Assembly (NCBI RefSeq): GCF_047675955.1
Contig: NC_132929.1
Coordinates: 33,720,421 to 33,784,420, forward strand
Length of the DNA stretch: 64,000 nucleotides
DNA from: Chlorocebus sabaeus
Taxonomy: Eukaryota; Chordata; Mammalia; Primates; Cercopithecidae
Direction: 5' to 3'
Positions 21,492-33,120 of this stretch are shown piece by piece. Numbering within the stretch: position 1 is the first letter of the stretch; each line of letters starts with the position of its first letter. The position numbers and the translations under genes are program-made. The notes under the pieces are model-generated. The model searched no databases. It saw only the letters and a list, made by a program, of their open reading frames with translations, and had not been told where the DNA came from.

Positions 21492-23700
21492 GGAGTCGAG
21501 GAAAGGTGGGGAGGAGAATAAGAGAAGACACTGAAATCTTGCACCTTGATTCAAGTTCAGCCAGGAAAAAGGGTGCCAAACAAACCAGGGACAAGCCTTG
21601 GGGGTGGACTATAATTCCTAGAGCAAGGGGCAACTTAAAATTTGAGTTTTGAGGATGAACTGTGGAATCTATGATCTACACAGGTGCTCATTAAACACAA
21701 CTTGATGATTGATGACTAGGATTTATAAAGAGGAAATGTACCATTAAAGAAATCAACCCCAGGAAGATATTTTTCAACGGAAAAAAAAAGTACTTTTGTT
21801 CCAGGTGTTCACACTCAAATTCCCTCCCCAACCCACCCCCATTTACAAGAAAGTGGATTTACCTTTGTGGAGTTATTTTCCATGAGAATGTTTATATGGT
21901 TGAATTATCTGTATCTGAAGTCAACTAGATAGAGCCAACTCATCCATTTTTTAAATAGTTGCTTTAAGAGCTAGAATTGTAACATTCCTCCTTCCCTCCC
22001 CCTCATCAATTGAAAAACTTGGTAGGAGCATTTATCTTAATGCCAAAAATATAGTTTCTCTGATTCTTTAACCAGTTGAGATCTCAGAGCATGTCAAAGG
22101 TTGCAGGGCTTTTCTAACCAGTAACAACCAGTCAATATTCAGCTGTTAAACAGGATACTCCACATAAAAATGTCTTATGTAAAATTTTATCCTTATGATA
22201 TAAATTATTATTTCCTTTAAATTGCTTACACACACAGACACACACACACACGCGTCTTACTTTAAGGTATGTTGATGTTCAATAATATCGTCATGGGAAA
22301 AAAATACAACTTCCAGTTAGAGAGAACGGTTTATTGAGCCACAGAACCTATCGTTCAAATGAGACCTTATGTGATAGCCACAAGTGAACTGGAATTGCTA
22401 TAAATAAAGAAAGGGAGGGAGATCAGGAGCTTCATTTTGCTTGTAATATCACCTTAAAAACACACCCCCAAAGCAGTCCCTAAGGGGTCTCTGAAGAGAA
22501 ATTGTGTTTGTGTATATGTGTGTATATGTGTGTGTGTGTGTCTCAGGGCTGGGAGGGGGTTTTCAGAACACAGTGTCACAGTTTGAAAATCATTGATAAA
22601 GACTTGGGATAAGTTGTTGGTGCACACTTTTATGAAAGTTTCAAGGATATAACCTACAAAAGACCATATTGGTTTAATCTTAGGTCATTTTCCAAAGACT
22701 TCTTAATAAATGAATGCATTGGGGTGAACAGAATTACTCAACTCAGCAAACATCACTCAGAAAGAGATGTGGTACATCAGTTCTCAAACTCAGAATTTAA
22801 GTTCTCTGTGACAACATGTTTACTAATCACAGTTCATACAGAGAAGCAATGGTAGTCCTGGTCACACTTAAACTGTGTTGACTGTCTAAGTCTGTATAAA
22901 AATAAATAGATAGATGTTAGACAGACAGACAGATAGGTAAGCAACCAACCATGCTCCAATCTCTTTCTTGTTGCTGGAAATGGAGTAGCTCTTATTCAAG
23001 AGATGCTGTCTCTGGATTAGTGAAAAGAGGGCCCCAGGCAAACTGAACATAAATCCATAGAACTCTGTGTGGATGAAGATGCTGCCCAAGCCAGTTGGAC
23101 TCTGTCTCCCTCCAGGGCTACCTTATGTTTCTAGTAGCTTTCGACACTTTTGCCTTCGTGGACCTCTCCCCACCCACGAAAGTATCGATTAAAATAAATT
23201 GTTTTGTAGTTGTACTAATGACAAGCTCGATTATATTCTTTTTTTCTGGATGTGATATTCAGAAGAGATTTAAGCCTTTCCATGGTCTCCTAGAAGTAGC
23301 ATGGATTCCAGGCGTAGGGCCCAGTGAGGAAGTCCTACTGCCTACCGCTGCCTCCCTAGTCTAGCGTGCCCCTCTGTGTCCCAAAGCCCTGCACACAGCA
23401 GCCTCTTCCTCCATGGGGAGCCCTCAACTCCCTGACTGTGGGGCCTCAGGAAACGCTGTGGGAGCCTTGGGAGTCCTGGAGGTTGTGAGGGATGCTCCAG
23501 AGGCCAGACCATTGTTCTCAGGGATCGGCCGCATTGTGGCCCTCCCCCTTCTGCCCTCCGCCCTCTTCCTCAGGCTACCAGCAGGAAAGAGGCTTCCTGA
23601 CTTCCATCCTGCAGAGGAAGCAAGGCGGTCCACGGGCCTGAGTACCTCTGATCCAGAGGTCCTGTGTAACGTGTTATTAAAGCACAATTCTTGTGCTTTA
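21492..23700. other. Unassigned intergenic sequence with microsatellites
   Basis: I see no gene here. Simple repeats are (CA)n at 22,228-22,253, a (TG/TATG)n tract at 22,505-22,542 and a GATA/GACA tract at 22,900-22,936. A moderately GC-rich stretch at 23,330-23,660 has overlapping 99- and 109-residue ORFs on opposite strands but no recognisable domain or start context. Confidence 0.6.
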
Positions 23701-23714
23701 ATTCTTGGTGTCTC

Positions 23715-23880
23715 ACAGTTCACAAAGCACGTTCATATCTAGGACCTCTAAGACTCTCAGAACAGCTCAGCAAGTAGTTTATTATCTCCACTTAGAAATG
23801 GGGAAACTGAGGATTGAGGCCTTAAACAATTTGTATCAAGTTCCAGAGTGAAGAGTGAAAGAGGTGGGATGTGAACCCCG
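23715..23880 (+). repeat. MIR SINE
   Basis: 'tagaaatggggaaactgagg', 'attgaggccttaaacaattt' and 'gaggtgggatgtgaacc' are the MIR 3' half in order. Confidence 0.75.
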
Positions 23881-23885
23881 TGTCT

Positions 23886-24062
23886 GAGCGGGGTGACCAA
23901 CCGTCCCAGGTTGCCTCGGACTCGGGGGTTTCCTGGGATGCAGGATTCAGTGCCAATACCAGGACCAGTCGGTCACTCTCCATCCTGAGGCAAGACTCCT
24001 GCCCTTCCCACCACCCAGCCTCCTTGGAGACAGATGGTCTCCTTTGGGCTCATCGTCTTACA
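23886..24062 (+). repeat. Palindromic element plus flank, copy A of a local duplication
   Basis: 'gggtgaccaaccgtcc' near 23,890 is inverted as 'ggaccagtcggtcactc' near 23,963-23,980, a MITE-like palindrome of about 90 bp. Positions 23,918-24,059 are about 90% identical to 25,823-25,965. Similarity extends about 80 bp beyond the palindrome, into sequence that is not obviously part of the element. Confidence 0.75.
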
Positions 24063-24149
24063 GCAGATAAAATGTTCTTTGATTAATTTAACAGAAAGAG
24101 AGAATGTCTTCATTTTTAATTTCAATTATAAATGTGAATAAATATTTTA

Positions 24150-25050
24150 AGAGTGGCACAGTGGTTTAGAGCATAGGCTATTAATGAAAATTATGTCAGC
24201 TCTACTCTCCAGATATATTCCAAATCTGACTTCTTCTCACACACAGCCCTAGTCTAAGCCATGGCCTCCATCTCTTAGGTCTTAGAAAAGCCTCCTAATA
24301 GGTCTCCCTACCTTTCTGCTTAAACTCCTGCTGCCTGTAATCACCACAGCAGCCTGCGTGATCTTTAAATAAAAGCCCAACTATACTTAGAAGCGTCACA
24401 TGCTCTGACCTTCCTGGCCTGGTCTTTACTGCTCTCCCCTTTGTCTGTCGCCTCGGCTCTAGTCATACAGGCTTCCATTCTGATCCTTGAACCCACCAAG
24501 TAAGCCCCTGCTACAGGGCCTTTCAACCTGATTTCTCTCTTGCTTGAAATTCCCTACCCTACCTCCTTCAGGTGCCTATTCAGTGTCACTGTTAGTAAGG
24601 CCTTTCTGATCACCCATCACTCTCTACCCTCTTTCCTGGTTTATTTTTCTCCCCATCACTTACCACCCTCCCTAAAATACACACATTTGTATTAAACTTG
24701 TTGGATTTTGTCTGTTTCCTCCCATTGGAATAGAAGGTCCATGCTGGCGAGACGTTTTGCTCTTTAATTCTCCACCTCTGCCCCAGGGCCTAGAACATGG
24801 TAATTGCTCTATGAAAATTTGTTGAATTAATGCAGTACAGAGTCATCCTCTCTGGGTTGAAATCCTAGTTCCTCTACTTGCTAGTACAGTAGCCAAGTGA
24901 GTTAGCCTCAGTTTTCTCACGGATTAAGTAGAAATAATAACAGTGAGATAATTAATACAAAATTCTTAGAAAAGTCCCAACCTTATGGTGTATATTATAA
25001 AAATATGAACTGTTGCTGCCACAGCATCTGCTGTTGTTATTATTTCTGAT
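24150..25050 (-). repeat. MIR SINE (antisense) split by an L2 segment
   Basis: 'gcacagtggtttagagcata' at about 24,155-24,175 and 'ttgaaatcctagttcctcta', 'gcctcagttttctcacggat' at 24,850-24,930 are the two parts of one antisense MIR. The break holds L2 sequence. 'attaatg' occurs at both edges and may be its target duplication. Confidence 0.75.
24190..24830 (+). mobile_element. L2 LINE 3' end
   Basis: Recognisable L2 consensus segments occur in order: 'cctgctacagggcctttcaa', 'ctccttcaggtgcctattca', 'aaggcctttctgatcaccca', 'cccagggcctagaacatggt' and a final 'aatttgttgaattaatg'. No ORF remains. Confidence 0.85.
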
Positions 25051-25229
25051 GTCATTATAATATGTGGGAGTTTGAAAACATGGAATCACGTCATTAAAAT
25101 TTGGTTACAAGCTCTTCCCTTGCTTTTTATAATTCAATCCTCCTCAGTTGCACATGTCTTTCAGGAACTATCTTTCAAATACCTAAGTTTCAGTTTTATT
25201 TTTCAATCTTTAAAAGAAGTCAGTAGGAT

Positions 25230-25565
25230 TATCTTATTTTATTGTGGAAGATTTAAAAAATACACAATAGTGAGAAAATGGTAGAATGATACACCATGTA
25301 CTCGTCACTCAGCTTCAACGGTTACCAAAATCTAGCCAATAATGTTTTATTTATTCACCCTCTCTGCTTCTCACTTCTCCCTCTGGGATTTTTTTGAAGC
25401 AAATCCTAGACATGATATCATTTTACCCATGAATATTTAAGATGTATCTCTAAAAGATAGGGATTCTTTTTAAAAACATAACTGCAATACCATTATCACA
25501 CATAAACTAAGCATCCATAATTTCTCAATTTCTTAATATCATCAAATACATAGTCATTGTGGACA
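25230..25565. repeat. Old interspersed repeat, family uncertain (LINE-like)
   Basis: 'aatggtagaatgatacacca', 'aagcaaatcctagacatgat' and 'accattatcacacataaact' resemble a common old repeat that is also seen at 45.7-46.7 kb. I cannot name its subfamily. Confidence 0.5.
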
Positions 25566-25599
25566 TTTCCAGTGAGACTACCCTTTGTTGTTTCTGTTG

Positions 25600-25703
25600 T
25601 TTGGAGGAGAGTGTCTCACTATGTTGCCCAGTCTGGAGTCAAAATCCTGGGTTCAAGGAGTGTCCTGAGCAGCTGGTACTAAGGTACACACCACCACACC
25701 TAG
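25600..25703 (-). mobile_element. Alu-like monomer (FLAM/FRAM type, antisense)
   Basis: 'gagtgtctcactatgttgcc', 'cagtctggagtcaaaatcct' and 'ccaccacacctagctgagac' form a short diverged Alu monomer. Confidence 0.7.
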
Positions 25704-25822
25704 CTGAGACTGCCTTTTAACTCTGGACGTAGCAATGTAGATTCTGTAAAGGTTGAAAACCAGTGAGGCACTCTGATGTCTAATGGCTCAGGCAAATATC
25801 AGGGTTTTGCAGCAACAGTTTG

Positions 25823-25965
25823 GGACTCAAGGGTTTCCTGGGGTGCAGGATTCAATGCCAATACCAGGACCAGTTGGTCACCCTCCATCCTGAGCCAAGA
25901 CTCCTGCACTTCCCACCACCAACCCTCCTTGCAGACAGATGCTCTCCTTTGGGCTCATTGTCTTG
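25823..25965 (+). repeat. Copy B of the local duplication
   Basis: About 90% identical to 23,918-24,059, roughly 1.9 kb apart in the same orientation. It lacks the left inverted repeat seen in copy A. Confidence 0.8.
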
Positions 25966-27204
25966 CATCTTCAGATTTGTACCTTCCTGTCCAATTCTAT
26001 AAGATTTTTGCAAAACATTTTCATTTTGATGCAAAAAGGAAAATGCATTTGTCTGCTACTACTAAAAAGTAGCCATCTACCAGCAGTAGTTATGTTTAAG
26101 CAAGGAGAAAGTCCTGAATTTATTTGAAATTATGGAAAACATAATTAACAATTGTTGTTACACTAAGAAATCCACACTATACAAAATGCTTATACTTTAA
26201 ATGATAAAATATACTGTGAAAAGAACTCCAAATATTTAACATCTGTGCAGCTCTGTGAGTGACATTGTGAGTGATTAAGGCAAATGAACGCCTAGAAAAT
26301 CCTACTATAACCTATGGTGGTAGTACTTATTTGATATTTATGTATTTATTCTTACTCAAAGACTTCAGACCTTTGGAAATAGAAACTTATACAGAAGTGG
26401 CACAATACTTCTGCGTTCCAAACTTTACATGAAGGAAATCATCTTTATCTAGAGAGGATTTTGATGTCCCTTGGATGGCTGATCTGTGGTGATATTCTGA
26501 TAATAAGATTCTGATCTAATGGAGGATATCGTTATAGCCAAAAATCACTGGTAGATCATGAAGAAGCAAGGACCATGCATTGCCCATCCCAGAGCCTGTT
26601 CTCAGCCTAGAACCATAAAAAGATCAAATAAAAAACCGGCAGAGAATTGATGTTTCATTGCTGATGTGATTATCTTTGGAATAAGACCATGGGGGCATTC
26701 AACTGCTAACACATTGGAGACTGTGTAGCTAGTGTTCAAAATGTCAGGCTCTAGAGACAGCCAGATTGGATTCCAGTCCACCATTGAATAACTGTGTGAC
26801 CCTAAACCTCAGCTTCCTCATCTATTAAATGGGAATGATACTAGTACTTGTGTCCTATAGGTTATTGAAAATATTAAGAAAATGCCTGTGAAACATGTAG
26901 CACGATGCCTTGAATTTCTTTCCCTCTTAATACTCTTTAACTAATTCTGTTATTATTATTTCACATTTACAAATTCAGTTGTATATTTGTGTAAGAATTT
27001 GAAGCCCAAGAAAAGTTTCCAGGAATATGAATTTGCTAACACCTATATAATCTAATTCATATGGCTGGCTTAGCTTTGACAGTTTTCTTAGTATACTCAG
27101 GTGCAAATAACCTACATAAGGGTGTGCTTAGTTTATGAATTACAGAGTTTAGTTTTGATAAATTAATTAAACAAATTATTTAGTTGCCTAATGGAGCTGC
27201 CAAA
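25966..27204. other. Unassigned AT-rich sequence with an antisense MIR
   Basis: An antisense MIR-like segment lies at about 26,740-26,920 ('cctcagcttcctcatctatt', 'aaatgggaatgatactagta'). The rest is AT-rich with no coding signal. Confidence 0.65.
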
Positions 27205-28830
27205 TTAATCTGAAAAAATCTATCAAAAATAAATGAAGAATGATTTACAGAGTTAACGAAACTCCCAGTAAAAAATCAGCAGGCTATTTTTTGGAGAAAT
27301 TAACAAGCTGACTCTAAAATTTATATGGAAATACAAAGTAACTAGAAAAAAAAAAACTAGGAAAAGAGGGAAAACATAGGAAAAGATAGGCTATCTAATT
27401 TCAAGACTTTCTATAAAGCCATGCTAATCAGGACAGCATGCTAGTAGTATAGGAAGGAATAAATAGATTAATGAAACATAATAGAGCATCCATAATTTGA
27501 CCCATGCTTATACAGTAAATTGATTTTCAATAAAAGTAGCTAATGCAGTCCCATGGAGAAAGGAAAGTGTTTTCAACAAATGGTACTGAACAACTAGAAA
27601 AAAAGGTAAATCTTGACTTCTACTTCACAAAAACATAACAGAAAAATTAACTGAATATGGATCATAGACTTAAAAGTTAAAACTATAAAGCTTCTTGAGA
27701 GAAATATGGGAGAATATTTGCAACCTTGGGATGGGCAAAGCTTTCTTGTATACGAATACAAAACTATAAAAAATAGAACAATTATATGTCAATAAAACTT
27801 AAAACTTCTACCCATTAAAAGAGATCATTAAGAAAATGAATGGGCAAGCCAGAGACTGGAAAAAAATGTTTGTAATAGCTGTCTCTAACAAAGGAAATGT
27901 ACTCAAAATATATAAACTCGCCCAATTCAATAAAAAAAGACAGATCAATTTTTAAAATAGACTATGGATGTAAACAAACAGGCACTTCATTAAAGAATAT
28001 ATATCAATGACCAATAAGCATATCAAGGAAGTTCAAATTAAAATCACAATGGTATACATGTTGCAGGCATTAGAATAGTCATCTTTAAAATAGACTGAAG
28101 ACACCAAACAGCAGGATGTGGGGCAACTGAAGCCTTCATATATTGCTAGTAAAAGTGTAAAATGGTACAACTATTTCATAAAAATACTTATTATAAAGGT
28201 AAACTTACACCTACTCCATGGTCTTCAGTTCTACTCCCAAGTACTTAACCATAAAAAGACCAAATTTTAAAAACCAACAACAAAAATTGTTATGCAAGAA
28301 TGTTTATAGTGTCTTCATTCATAATAGTTCCAATCTGGAAAATGGAAATTGCTTTAGGAATTTCCATGTTTGGAATTTTTGGAATGCAAATCTCCATCAA
28401 CATGAAAATGAATAAAAAATTTGTGGTATGTTCTTACAATAAAAATATTTCTCAAAATAAAAAAGAAAATGCTATCAATATATGCCATAATAAGGATAAA
28501 TCTTAAAAACATGCTGAGCAAAAGAAGTCAGATCTAAAAGAGTGCATAACGTGTAATTTCATTTTTATAGAGCTCAAGAATAGAAAAAAGCACTCTATAG
28601 TTATAGAAACCAGAGCAATGGTTGCTTTAGAAATGGAAGAGGGCACTGTTTATAAAGGGGCTTGAGGAAACTTTTGAAGGAAATGGAAATTTTATATAAT
28701 ATGTTTGGGCTATCCATGTACCCACATGTCAAAACTCAGCAAATCCTACACTTAAAAATATGTGCAGTTAACTATGTATAAATTATGCAAAAGTATTTAT
28801 AGTTGATTTAGCATCAGAAAACATGAAGGC
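27205..28830 (+). mobile_element. L1 LINE fragment (ORF2 3' part and 3' UTR), old
   Basis: Sense L1 sequence: 'gaaattaacaagctgactct', 'atttcaagactttctataaa', 'ccatgctaatcaggacagca' and 'ttttcaacaaatggtactga' are the ORF2 C-terminal region. The downstream part resembles an L1M 3' UTR. It is heavily diverged and full of stops. Confidence 0.85.
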
Positions 28831-28834
28831 CAGA

Positions 28835-29110
28835 AGGCAGTGGCATAGTGTATTTAGAGTAATAAAAGAAAAAGACTGTCAACTAAAAATTCTAAAACCA
28901 GCAAAACATCCTTCAAAAATGAAGATGAAATTAAGATATTCCCAGATAAACAAAAAATAAGAGAGTTGTTACAACTATATCTGCCCTACAAGACATTCTA
29001 AAGGAAATCCTTCTTGGTAAAATTAAAGGACACTACACAGTAACTCTAATCCACATGAAGAAATAAATAGGCTGGTAAAAGTAACTACATAGGTAAAAAC
29101 AAAAGGCAAT
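28835..29110 (+). mobile_element. L1/HAL1-like fragment
   Basis: 'ctgtcaactaaaaattctaa', 'cattctaaaggaaatccttc' and 'aagtaactacataggtaaaa' match a segment common in old L1 or HAL1 elements. It has no ORF. Confidence 0.7.
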
Positions 29111-29159
29111 ATGCATGTATTTTTGTTTGTAACTCTTTTTTTTCCCATGGTCTGGTTGT

Positions 29160-29458
29160 AAAGATAACTGCATAAAGCAATAATTACAAAGCTCTGCTGA
29201 TGGAGGCTATAAAATCAAAAAACAAAAATCAATTTTATATCCATGCACTAGCAACAATCTGAAAATAAAATTTTAAAAATAATCCCAGTTACAACAGCAT
29301 TAAAAATAATAAAATTTACAAACAAATTTAACAAAAAAAAGTAAGAAGTACAACATTTGTACACCGAAAACTGTGAACTATCATTAAAGGCAATTAAAGA
29401 ATATCTTAAAAATTAAAAATATATTCCATGTTCATGGTTTAGAAAGTTTAGCACTGTT
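29160..29458 (+). mobile_element. L1 LINE, upstream part of a split copy
   Basis: L1 ORF2 3' sequence: 'ttatatccatgcactagcaa', 'tttgtacaccgaaaactgtg', 'ttccatgttcatggtttaga' and 'tagcactgttaagatgg'. It continues at 30,551 ('caatacatccagattcatat', 'attcaatgcaatccctgtta') after the RPL28 pseudogene and an LTR. Confidence 0.85.
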
Positions 29459-29470
29459 AAGATGGTATGG

Positions 29471-30083
29471 CTATTTCCATCTCCAGCACTGTGAGAGGAA
29501 CTGCCACCATGTCTGTGCTTCTGCAGTGGATGGTGGTGCAGAACTGCTCCAGTGTCCTGATCAAGAGGAATAAGCAGACCTACAGCACCAAATCCAGTAA
29601 CCTGAAGGCCCACACTCCCTCTGCTACCAGGCCAACTCACCACAAGACTGTGGATGTGAAGCCAACAGCCAATGGCAACATCGTGGTAGTGGTCATGAAA
29701 CAGAGATCAGGCCAGCAAAAGCCAGCCACCTCCTACATGCGTGCAGACCACCATCAACAAGAACAACTGGGCCACTTTCAGCAGCATCATGCACATGATC
29801 CTCAAGAACAAAGACTGCCCTGACCTGCACATGGCTGCCATCCACAGGGCCAATGCCATCCTGCACAGCCAGAGCCTGTGAGGGTGAAGAGAAACAGTTT
29901 CTCAGTAATTAAGCATAGACTTCCCAGGTTAACTAACAGTTCCACTCCTAGGTTTATACCCAAGAGAATTAAAAACAAGCGTCCACACAAAAACCTACCC
30001 CAACAAGAGTGCCTGAGCCCCCTGTCTCCCAAAAGCAATAGTCAGATGACCATTTCCCAATCAAAAAAAGAAGAACAGTAATA
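29471..30083 (+). pseudogene. RPL28: RPL28 processed pseudogene, interrupted by an L1 segment
   Basis: This is an intronless copy of the mRNA for large-subunit ribosomal protein eL28 (RPL28). It keeps a 5' UTR-like leader (ctatttccatctccag), a Kozak-type ATG at 29,509 and clear eL28 sequence (LQWMVVQNCSSVLIKRNKQT; RSGQQKPATSYMRADH). The coding frame is broken by several indels, including one deleted base near 29,875. The last codons are split: 'gtgaagag' ends at 29,891, a 102-bp L1 segment fills 29,892-29,993, and the C-terminal codons, TGA and 3' UTR ('ctgagccccctgtctcccaa') resume to about 30,050. A decayed A-rich tail follows. The target duplication aagatggyatgg is at 29,459-29,470 and 30,084-30,095. 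It is non-functional as a protein gene. Confidence 0.93.
29892..29993 (+). repeat. L1-derived 102-bp insert inside the RPL28 pseudogene
   Basis: It matches 31,841-31,942 in the same orientation at a constant offset of 1,949 bp, with only four mismatches I can see and no indel. Both copies share 'ctcagtaattaagcatagac', a departure from usual L1 sequence as I know it. The junctions lie in short A/G-rich stretches (agaaac; aaaaa). Confidence 0.92.
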
Positions 30084-30090
30084 AAGATGG

Positions 30091-30545
30091 CATGGTAAGC
30101 AGAATAATGACTCATCAAAGATATCCACATTCGAACTCCTGGAACCTGTTAAAATATTAATTTATGTGGCAAAAGAGAATTTGTAGATGTGATTACACTA
30201 AGGACCTTGATGGGGGGACTGGTACTGGATTGTCTGGATGAGCCCAATCTGATCACATGGGTCCTTAAAAGTAAGGAACCTTTTCCACCTGTGGGAAGGA
30301 GGTGTGACTTCAGAAGTGAGAACCAGAGAAATAGCAGCCTGTGAAGGACTTGGCTTGCCATTGTCTTGGAAGATGGAGAAGGGTCTGGTAAGCCAAGGAG
30401 CGAGGGTAGCCTCTCGAGTGGCCAGGAAGGATGCTGTTAAGAGCCATGTGGGACTTCTGACCTACAATATTATAAGATAAAATTTGTTGTTTTAAGCCAC
30501 TTCATTGATACTAATTTGTTACAAAAGTCATAGAAAGCTAATGCA
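30091..30545 (+). mobile_element. MLT1-type MaLR solo LTR
   Basis: 'agaataatgactcatcaaag', 'gatgtgattacactaaggac', 'ggtccttaaaagtaaggaac' and the terminal 'ttgttttaagccacttcatt ... ctaatgca' match the MLT1 LTR order. GATGG flanks it at 30,086-30,090 and 30,546-30,550, the 5-bp duplication expected for ERVL/MaLR integration. It interrupts the L1. Confidence 0.85.
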
Positions 30546-30550
30546 GATGG

Positions 30551-32552
30551 CAATACATCCAGATTCATATACAGATTCAATGCAATCCCTGTTAAAAATC
30601 CCAGCTTTGATTTTTAAAGAAATTGACAAGCTGATCATAACATTCATATGGAAATGCAAAGGATGAAGAATAGCCAAAACTTTGTCTTTAAAAAGGACAA
30701 AGGCAGATGACTCAGACCTCCTAATTTTATAACTTAGTACATAGCTGCAATAATCAAGACAGTGTGAATACAGACAGACATTTAGAACAATGAAATAGAA
30801 TTAGGAGTCTAGAAATAAATCCATAGGTCTATGAACAGTTGGTTTTCAACAGGGTTGCCAAGGCAATTCAGTGGGGGAAAGAATGGGCTTTTCAACAAAT
30901 GGTGTTGGGAAAACTGGATTTCCACATGCAAAAGAATGAATTTGGACCCATACCTCACAACATATGTGAAAATTAACTCAAAAAGAATCAAAGACCATAA
31001 ATACAAAAGTTAAAATTATAAAATGCTTAGAAGAAACATAGGCATAAATCTTTTGTCCTTAGTTTAGGTAATGGCTTCTTAGATATGACACTAAAGCATC
31101 ATCAACAAAAGAAAAAAAATAGATAAGTTGGACTTCAACAAAACTAAAACTTTTATGCTTCAAAGGACATCATCAAGAAAGTGAAAAGGTGGCCAGGCAC
31201 AGTGGCTCACGCCTGTAATCCTAGCACTTTGGGAGACGAAGGCAAGTGGATCACTTGAGGCCAGGAGTTCAAGACTAGCCTGGCCAACGTGGAGAAACCT
31301 TGTCTCTACTAAAATACAAAAAAACAGTCAGGTGTGGTGGCACACGCCTATAATCCTAGCTACTCAGGAGGCTGAGGCATGAGAATTTCTTGAATCTGGG
31401 AGGTGAAGGCAGTGTGCCAAGATAGCACCACTGCACTCCAGCCTGGGCGACAGAGCAAGACTCTGTCTCAAAAAAAAAAAAAAAAAAAAAAGTGAAAAGA
31501 CGACCCATAGAATGGGTGATAATATGTGCAAATCATATCTCTGAAAAGGAACTCATATTCATAATATATTTAAAAACTCTTGCAACTCAGCAATAAAAGG
31601 ACAAATAATCCAATTTAAAAATGGGCAAAGGATTTAAACAGACATTGAGAACTTAGAAACACTTAGAAAGATGCTTAAAGTAATAATCAGTGAGATGCAA
31701 ATCAAAACCATAATGAGATGCCATTTCACACTTACTTGGATGGTTATAATGTTTTTAAATGAATGATAACAAGTGTTACTGAGGATATTAAGAAACTTGG
31801 TCCTTTGTATATTACTGTTCAATAATGCAGCTGTTTTAGAAAACAGTTTCTCAGTAATTAAGCATAGACTTCCCATGTTAACTAAGAGTTCCACTCCTAG
31901 CTTTATACCCAAGAGAATTAAAAACAAGGGTCCACACAAAAATATATTCATAAATGTTCAGCATTATAGCATAATAGCGAAAATATAGCAGTATTATTCA
32001 TAACTGTGAAGAAAGTGGAAGCCATCCAAATGTCCATCAACTGATGAATAAATAAAATGTAATATCTCTATACAAGGGAATATCATTAAGCCATAAAATG
32101 AATGGAACACTGATACATGCTATAACAATGATAAACTTTGAAAACTTTATGCGAAGTGAAAAAAGTCAGACACAAAAGGCCACATATGTGTGATTCCACT
32201 TACCTGAAATGTCCAAAACAGGCAAGTCTACAAAGAAAGAAAATAGATGAGTGGTTGTCAATGGTCAGGGAGAAGGGAAAATGGGAGTGCCCGCTATTGG
32301 TTACAGAGTTTCTTTTAACATTTTTTAAACTAAAAAATGTTAGAAACATTAAAAAAGAAAAGAAAAGAAAAGAAAAGTGATGGAGAAATAAAGTCCACTA
32401 CAATGACACCTCTTGGAGACAATGAGAATCTTGAAGTGATGAAAATGTTCTGGTTGGACCACGATGCTGATTTCACACATTCATGAACAATCCAAAAACC
32501 CCTGAAATGTACACTTTAAAAAGGTAAATTTTATGGTATATGAATCCCTTCT

Positions 32553-32583
<31 letters not shown>
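30551..32583 (+). mobile_element. L1 LINE, downstream part with 3' UTR and A-tail
   Basis: L1 ORF2 C-terminus ('attgacaagctgatcataac', 'ggaaaactggatttccacat') and 3' UTR ('atgtccatcaactgatgaat', 'tgataaactttgaaaacttt'), ending in an A-run at 32,559-32,583. It is split by an Alu at 31,191-31,491 and contains an (AAAAG)n patch at 32,353-32,377. All frames have stops. Positions 31,841-31,942 match the insert in the RPL28 pseudogene. Confidence 0.9.
31191..31491 (+). mobile_element. Alu (sense) inside L1
   Basis: Full-length Alu 'ggccaggcacagtggctcac' to a 20-bp A-tail, flanked by aagtgaaaag at 31,179-31,188 and again just after the tail at about 31,490-31,499. Confidence 0.95.
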
Positions 32584-32584
32584 G

Positions 32585-33120
32585 AATGCTGTAGCCATTT
32601 GAGAAACAATCTGGAAGTACTTAGTCTTGCTAAATATGTGTATTCCTGTGACTCAGCAATCTCACTGCCTATACACTTCTGATAATCAGATCCACATGGG
32701 CATATGCGTGGGGATATTTACTGTCGTTTTTGGCAGCAGGATACTAGAGGCAACCTAGAGTCCATTACTAGGGGAATAGATATGTGAAATGAGGAGAATG
32801 CACACTCTGCGACAGCGTGTAACAGCTAACCTCAATGAGCCAGACGGACGTTCTGTATTGCAAATAGATCACAGAAACAGTGATGGGCTTTAAAAAAAAA
32901 AAAAAAAAAAGAAAGTGAAGGACTGAACAAGGCCTATAACAAGTAAAACCTATGTAAATTAGAAATACATAAATACAATATATTCTTCAATGATGCATGC
33001 AAATGTAACAACATAGCACCTGATAATGGCTACCAATGGTGGGCAGTGGCGGGGACAAGGAGCAAACACTCAGGATGAAGCGGGAAAATTAATAAAGTAA
33101 AATAGGATAACACCAAGCAC
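32585..33120 (+). mobile_element. Older L1-like 3' fragment
   Basis: 'atttgagaaacaatctggaa' and 'tgactcagcaatctcactgc' resemble the L1M 3' UTR. 'tgataatggctaccaatggt' and an A-run at 32,893-32,910 follow. It is diverged, so the end is approximate. Confidence 0.6.

Noticed and set aside
29467..29823. RPL28-like ORF as a possible functional gene or isoform
   Set aside because: It is intronless, frameshifted and interrupted by L1, with decayed A-tail and target duplications; it is a processed pseudogene.
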